From an uncultured Lachnospiraceae bacterium (lineage in GTDB: Bacteria; Bacillota; Clostridia; Lachnospirales; Lachnospiraceae): DNA of 9,286 bases. The stretch covers positions 1 through 9,286 of the forward strand of contig CAJUDQ010000012.1 in NCBI GenBank assembly GCA_910585215.1, read 5' to 3'. The translations under genes and the position numbers were made by a program. Below the pieces are notes generated by a model, which was given only the letters and a program-made list of their open reading frames with translations, was not told the origin of the DNA and did no database searches. Below, piece after piece: positions 6,118-9,286 of the stretch; within the stretch, counting starts at the first letter, position 1, and each line of letters starts with the position of its first letter.

Positions 6118-8262
6118 TTATATTCCCTTCATTGTAAGAGCAATTCGCTTTTTCTGCAAATCAACACTCAATACCGCTACATCGACAATATCCCCCACAC
6201 TGACAGCTTCAAGAGGATGTTTAATATATTTATCGGACATTTGAGAAATATGTACAAGCCCGTCCTGATGAACTCCAATATCCACAAATGCACCAAAGTC
6301 AATTACATTTCTTACGGTTCCCTTCAGCACCATTCCCGGCACTAAATCACTCATTTCCATGACATCCGATTTTAAAATCGGCTTTGGCATCTCATCTCTT
6401 GGGTCTCTTCCCGGTTTTTCCAGCTCCTTTACAATATCACGAAGTGTGATTTCTCCGATTTCCAGCTCTTCTGCCATTTTTTTATAATCCTTTATCATAT
6501 CTCCCAGTCCGGAAAGATTTCCCTCTTTCACAGATTCTCTGTCAAATCCAAGCTTTTTTAAGAGTCTGTCTGCTCCGTCATAACTCTCAGGATGTACCCC
6601 TGTATTGTCCAGAGGATTTGTTCCATCAGTAATTCTTAAAAAACCGGCACACTGTTCAAATGCTTTTGGTCCAAGTTTTGCCACCTTTAAAAGCTGCTTT
6701 CGGTCTGTAAATTTCCCCTGTTCTTCTCTATAAGAAACGATATTTTTAGCCACTGTTTTTGTAATTCCTGAAATATATTCCAAAAGGCTTGCAGAAGCAG
6801 TATTTAAATCTACTCCGACCTTGTTGACAGAATCCTCCACTACAGCATTCAATGCTTCACCAAGCTTTTTCTGATTCATATCGTGCTGATATTGCCCAAC
6901 ACCTATTGATTTTGAATCAATTTTCACAAGCTCTGCCAAAGGGTCCTGAAGCCTTCTTGCAATAGAGGCCGCACTTCTCTGACCCACATCAAAATTCGGA
7001 AATTCTTCCGTTGCCAGCTTGCTTGCGGAATATACGGAGGCTCCTGCCTCATTTACAATTACATACTGTACTGTTTCGTCGATTTCCTTTATCAGTTCTA
7101 CAATGACCTTTTCCGACTCTCTTGATGCAGTTCCATTTCCAAGAGATATCAGAGTAATTCCATATTTTTTAATCAGCTTTTTGAGAATTTCCTTCGCTTC
7201 CTTTATTTTTTTCTGCGGTTCTGTTGGATAAATAACCACCGTATCCAATACCTTTCCTGTGGCATCTACCACCGCCAGCTTGCAGCCGGTGCGAAATGCA
7301 GGGTCCCATCCAAGCACCACATGTCCTGCAACCGGAGGCTGCAAAAGAAGCTGCTCCAGATTTTTGCCAAATACCCGAATAGCTCCGTCTTCCGCTTTTT
7401 CTGTAAGCTCATTTCTAATTTCTCGCTCAATTGCTGGAAAAATCAGCCTTTTGTAGCTGTCATCAATGGCTTCTTTTAAAACGGGAGTGGTATTTGGATT
7501 GTCTTTTACAATTATTTTCTTATATAAATAATTTAAAACCTTTTCCTCATTTGTTTCCACTTTTACCGTCAATATTTTTTCCTTCTCTCCCCTGTTTATC
7601 GCAAGAACTCTGTGTCCCGCAATCTGGCGGACAGGTTCCGCAAAATCGTAATACATTTCATATACGGATTCTACAGTTTCTTCCTTTGCCTTTGCAGTAA
7701 CAGTTCCCTCTTTAAAAGTAACATTCCTGATATAAGTCCGATATGCTGCTTCATCTGAAATATTTTCCGCTATAATATCCTTGGCTCCCTCAACAGCCTG
7801 CTGTAAAGATTCTACTCCCTTTTCCTCTGACAAAAATGCCTGTGCTTCTTCCTCTGCAGATTTTGCAGTCATCTGCAACAGAAAAATATTGGCCAAAGGT
7901 TCTAATCCTTTTTCTTTGGCAATAATCGCTCTGGTTCTTTTTTTCTGCTTATAGGGGCGATACAGGTCCTCCACTGCCACAAGCGTATCTGCTGCTTCTA
8001 TCTGTTTTTTTAATTCCTCTGTCAGCTTTCCCTGTTCTTCGATACTGGAAAGAACAGATTCCTTGCGCTCCTCAAGATTTCTTAAATACTTTAAACGCTC
8101 CTCAAGACTTCGGAGCACTTCATCATTCAGGGCTCCTGTTTTTTCTTTTCTGTATCTTGCAATAAAGGGAATCGTATTTCCCTCATCAATCAAATTTACG
8201 ACGGCTTCTGTCTGCCATTGATGAATGGCCAATTCTTCACTGATTTTTTTTATAATATCCAT
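6118..8262 (-). CDS. tex: Tex-family S1-domain nucleic-acid-binding protein (transcription accessory protein)
   Basis: Tex proteins are conserved cytoplasmic factors that bind nucleic acid and are linked to transcription and stress or toxin expression; their exact role is unsettled. The 714-residue product is full length. It has an N-terminal Tex domain containing IPFIARYRKEKTG (31-43) and DLYRPYKQKKRTRA (99-112). A YqgF/RNase H-like domain begins near VVLGWDPAFRTGCKLAVVD (315-333), and GNGTASRE is at 375-382. DVGQRSAASIARRLQDPLAELVKI (425-448) and the GVGQYQHD segment (454-461) follow. Helix-hairpin-helix repeats lie around 483-543, and a C-terminal S1 domain runs from about 643 to 713 (GTVRNVIDFGAFVDIG...GLVHISQ). 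The ATG at 8262 fits the family start, although its upstream purine-rich GAAAGATGAAG is only a weak ribosome site. It has its own promoter and probably leads the tex-ycxB-tsaE-tsaB-rimI unit. Confidence 0.95.
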   Translation of the reverse strand: MDIIKKISEELAIHQWQTEAVVNLIDEGNTIPFIARYRKEKTGALNDEVLRSLEERLKYLRNLEERKESVLSSIEEQGKLTEELKKQIEAADTLVAVEDLYRPYKQKKRTRAIIAKEKGLEPLANIFLLQMTAKSAEEEAQAFLSEEKGVESLQQAVEGAKDIIAENISDEAAYRTYIRNVTFKEGTVTAKAKEETVESVYEMYYDFAEPVRQIAGHRVLAINRGEKEKILTVKVETNEEKVLNYLYKKIIVKDNPNTTPVLKEAIDDSYKRLIFPAIEREIRNELTEKAEDGAIRVFGKNLEQLLLQPPVAGHVVLGWDPAFRTGCKLAVVDATGKVLDTVVIYPTEPQKKIKEAKEILKKLIKKYGITLISLGNGTASRESEKVIVELIKEIDETVQYVIVNEAGASVYSASKLATEEFPNFDVGQRSAASIARRLQDPLAELVKIDSKSIGVGQYQHDMNQKKLGEALNAVVEDSVNKVGVDLNTASASLLEYISGITKTVAKNIVSYREEQGKFTDRKQLLKVAKLGPKAFEQCAGFLRITDGTNPLDNTGVHPESYDGADRLLKKLGFDRESVKEGNLSGLGDMIKDYKKMAEELEIGEITLRDIVKELEKPGRDPRDEMPKPILKSDVMEMSDLVPGMVLKGTVRNVIDFGAFVDIGVHQDGLVHISQMSDKYIKHPLEAVSVGDIVDVAVLSVDLQKKRIALTMKGI

Positions 8263-8317
8263 ATTTCTTCATCTTTCTTAATTCATTCTGTTTTTGTAAT
8301 ATATGAACCTGCCGCCA

Positions 8318-8339
8318 CTTCGCTTTGCTTGAAGCGAGG
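8318..8339 (-). other. Hairpin in the tex leader
   Basis: Arms CTTCGCTT (8318-8325) and AAGCGAGG (8332-8339) pair over 8 positions, including one G-T wobble, around a 6-base loop. The hairpin sits inside the roughly 100-base leader between the predicted tex start point and its ATG. It is more GC-rich than its surroundings but has no T-run after it on the minus strand, so it is not an obvious attenuator. I see no recognised riboswitch. Confidence 0.5.
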
Positions 8340-8366
8340 CTTTGTTCTTAAAAGTTTCATTTCTAA

Positions 8367-8395
8367 ATTATACATTTATTGGTTGAAGATTTCAA
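8367..8395 (-). promoter_or_regulatory. Sigma-A promoter of tex
   Basis: On the minus strand -35 TTGAAA (8390-8395; 5 of 6 consensus bases) is followed after 17 bases by a perfect -10 TATAAT (8367-8372). The start point would be near base 8360. The promoter begins directly after the hpf terminator, which makes tex the first gene of a new unit. The -35 lies within the 7-bp-arm inverted repeat 8381-8397. Confidence 0.8.
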
Positions 8396-8397
8396 CC
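8381..8397. promoter_or_regulatory. Palindrome overlapping the tex -35, possible operator
   Basis: GGTTGAA (8381-8387) and TTCAACC (8391-8397) are perfect 7-base inverted arms around GAT. On the minus strand the first-read arm contains most of the -35 TTGAAA, and the rest covers part of the spacer. A symmetric site in this position could bind a dimeric repressor. It could also form a small second hairpin just after the hpf terminator. The arms are short, so coincidence cannot be excluded. Confidence 0.45.
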
Positions 8398-8398
8398 C

Positions 8399-8429
8399 AA
8401 AAATACCGCCATGAAATTCATGGCGGTAT
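8399..8429 (-). terminator. Rho-independent terminator of hpf
   Basis: On the minus strand a perfect 12-base stem with core ACCGCCATGA/TCATGGCGGT and a 3-base loop (8403-8429) is followed by TTTT. It begins 25 bases after the hpf stop codon. A stem this long with a GC-rich core and a T-run on the minus strand is a standard intrinsic terminator. No plus-strand gene could use it. Confidence 0.92.
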
Positions 8430-8454
8430 AATCAGTCAAAAAATAACTGCATTT

Positions 8455-8982
8455 CTAAAATTCTGGTTCAATTAATCCGTATGTATTTCCTTTTCTCTTG
8501 TAAACCACGTTCACTTCCTCTGTCTCCGAGTTAAAGAATACAAAGAAATTATGTCCTAAAAGCTCCATCTGCACACATGCTTCTTCAGGGTCCATAGGCT
8601 TTATGGCAAATCTCTTTGTACGCTCAATTTTAATCGTATCGTCCTCCTCATATTCCTTTTCCAAAAACTCGGACGAAAATCCCTCTCTGGCATGTTTCTT
8701 GTCTGTGAGCTTATTTTTATACTTCTTTAACTGACGCTCAATCACTTCCTCTACAAGGTCAATGGAAACATACATATCGCTGCTGCTCTGCTCTGCACGG
8801 ATAATACTTCCCTTTACAGGAATGGTAACTTCTATCTTCTGTCTTTCTCTTTCCACGGATAATGTTACCATCGCTGTTGTCTCCGGAGAGAAATACTTCT
8901 CCAGCTTGCCAATCTTGTCCTCCACTGCGGTTCTCAAACCTTCTGTAACCTCAATATTTCTGCCTAAAATAGTAAACTTCAT
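8455..8982 (-). CDS. hpf: Ribosome hibernation promoting factor, long form (HPF/YvyD type)
   Basis: Long HPF binds the 30S decoding region and joins two 70S ribosomes into inactive 100S dimers during slow growth. The 175-residue product has both domains. The N-terminal S30AE domain (1 to about 97) starts MKFTILGRNIEVTEGLR and includes IDLVEEVIERQLKKYKNKL (74-92). An acidic linker (about 98-118) follows. The C-terminal dimerisation domain (about 119-173) has RTKRFAIKPMDPEEACVQME, LLGHNFFVFFN and VVYKRKGNTYGLIEP. The ATG at 8982 has AAAGGAG 8 bases upstream; the GTG at 8991 lies inside that ribosome site and is rejected. It is monocistronic, with its own promoter and terminator. In many Firmicutes hpf precedes secA, but here tex follows. 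Confidence 0.96.
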   Translation of the reverse strand: MKFTILGRNIEVTEGLRTAVEDKIGKLEKYFSPETTAMVTLSVERERQKIEVTIPVKGSIIRAEQSSSDMYVSIDLVEEVIERQLKKYKNKLTDKKHAREGFSSEFLEKEYEEDDTIKIERTKRFAIKPMDPEEACVQMELLGHNFFVFFNSETEEVNVVYKRKGNTYGLIEPEF

Positions 8983-9017
8983 GATGCCCACTCCTTTAAC
9001 TAGTTATTTATAGACTT

Positions 9018-9045
9018 ATTATACCATATATTGTTTTTTTTTCAA
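9018..9045 (-). promoter_or_regulatory. Extended -10 sigma-A promoter of hpf
   Basis: On the minus strand the perfect -10 TATAAT (9018-9023) is preceded by TGG, forming an extended -10. A -35 TTGAAA (9040-9045) lies 16 bases upstream. The start point would be near base 9011, giving a leader of about 28 bases. A 13-base palindrome ATCAAA-A-TTTGAT (9045-9057) touches the -35 from upstream. I see no sigma-B- or sigma-H-like elements that would explain stationary-phase control. Confidence 0.78.
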
Positions 9046-9057
9046 TCAAAATTTGAT

Positions 9058-9200
9058 ATTTTTTCCCTTTTTTTTCGATATTTTACTTTCAATTCAGATA
9101 TTTTCTGACAATTTATTTTTTCTAAATATTCCGGCTTTTTAAATTTTTATTACACTTTCACAGAGAAAATTTATGGATAAATGAATTAATTTTTCCATAA
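9058..9200. other. Very AT-rich non-coding stretch, candidate unwinding region
   Basis: This stretch between the hpf promoter and the DnaA-box cluster is dominated by T and A runs and has no open reading frame with a ribosome site. It contains one further DnaA-box-like 9-mer, TATGGATAA (9172-9180; 8 of 9). Such AT-rich DNA beside DnaA boxes is the layout of a DNA unwinding element, but AT-rich gaps are common in this genome, so this rests mainly on the neighbouring boxes. Confidence 0.35.
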
Positions 9201-9206
9201 AATACA

Positions 9207-9286
9207 TGTGGAGCAATGTGGATAATGTGGATAGGTTGTGGATTAGTTTAACAATGTGCTCTTTTTGTCCGATTTTTATGTGGAAA
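9207..9286. other. Cluster of DnaA-box-like 9-mers (possible oriC or dnaA promoter region)
   Basis: The reverse complement of the DnaA box TTATCCACA is TGTGGATAA. On the plus strand it occurs perfectly at 9217-9225. Close copies are TGTGGATAG (9226-9234; 8/9), TGTGGATTA (9237-9245; 8/9) and TGTGGAGCA (9207-9215; 7/9), and TGTGGAAA starts at 9279 and is cut by the edge. The first four boxes share one orientation and begin 10, 9 and 11 bases apart, close to one helical turn. No gene starts in this stretch. The arrangement fits a dnaA upstream region or an origin, but the usual left-hand neighbour rpmH is absent and dnaA itself is not in view. Confidence 0.55.

Noticed and set aside
6118..8262. 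Possible CRISPR, mobile element or phage content anywhere in the window
   Set aside because: No regularly spaced long repeats, transposase-like or integrase-like frames, or target-site duplications are visible. Genes are housekeeping and co-oriented.

Overview
The window is a chromosomal housekeeping segment from a low-GC Gram-positive bacterium. The Clostridia are most likely, and Lachnospiraceae-like is my best guess. The clues are AT-rich DNA with strong AAGGAGG-type ribosome binding sites, TTGACA/TATAAT sigma-A promoters, the long form of HPF, an MEP-pathway IspD, and the gene set tsaE-tsaB-rimI / rnz / tsaD. The lineage is an inference from protein style and gene order, because no database search was possible. 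Every gene I can support lies on the minus strand, so transcription runs from right to left.

Layout in transcription order. Bases 8983-9286 hold no gene. They contain the hpf promoter, a very AT-rich stretch and a tight row of DnaA-box-like 9-mers at the extreme right edge. Next come hpf (8455-8982) with a classic hairpin-plus-T-run terminator (8399-8429), then a strong promoter (8367-8395) and a ~100-base leader with a hairpin. These serve tex (6118-8262), a two-helix YcxB-like membrane protein (5553-6053), tsaE (5101-5529), tsaB (4362-5078) and rimI (3863-4369). A second promoter (3763-3791) starts a second run: a small CxxC/CxxC protein (3465-3707), rnz (2552-3460), a single-pass membrane-anchored protein of unknown function (1938-2525), tsaD (887-1912) and ispD (183-884). 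Finally a near-consensus promoter (85-113) drives tRNA-Ser(UGA), whose 5' half ends the window.

The theme is tRNA maturation and translation. TsaB, TsaD and TsaE form the bacterial machine that installs t6A at position 37 of ANN-reading tRNAs. RNase Z trims tRNA 3' ends, RimI acetylates protein N-termini, HPF parks ribosomes as 100S dimers, and Tex is an S1-domain nucleic-acid-binding factor. IspD belongs to isoprenoid synthesis and seems to share only the operon.

Nothing here looks like a mobile element, a CRISPR array or a defence island. The points most worth following are the DnaA-box cluster at the right edge (a possible oriC or dnaA promoter), the small CxxC protein that appears translationally coupled to RNase Z, the unknown anchored protein between rnz and tsaD, a palindrome overlapping the tex -35 element, and short tandem repeats at two gene starts.
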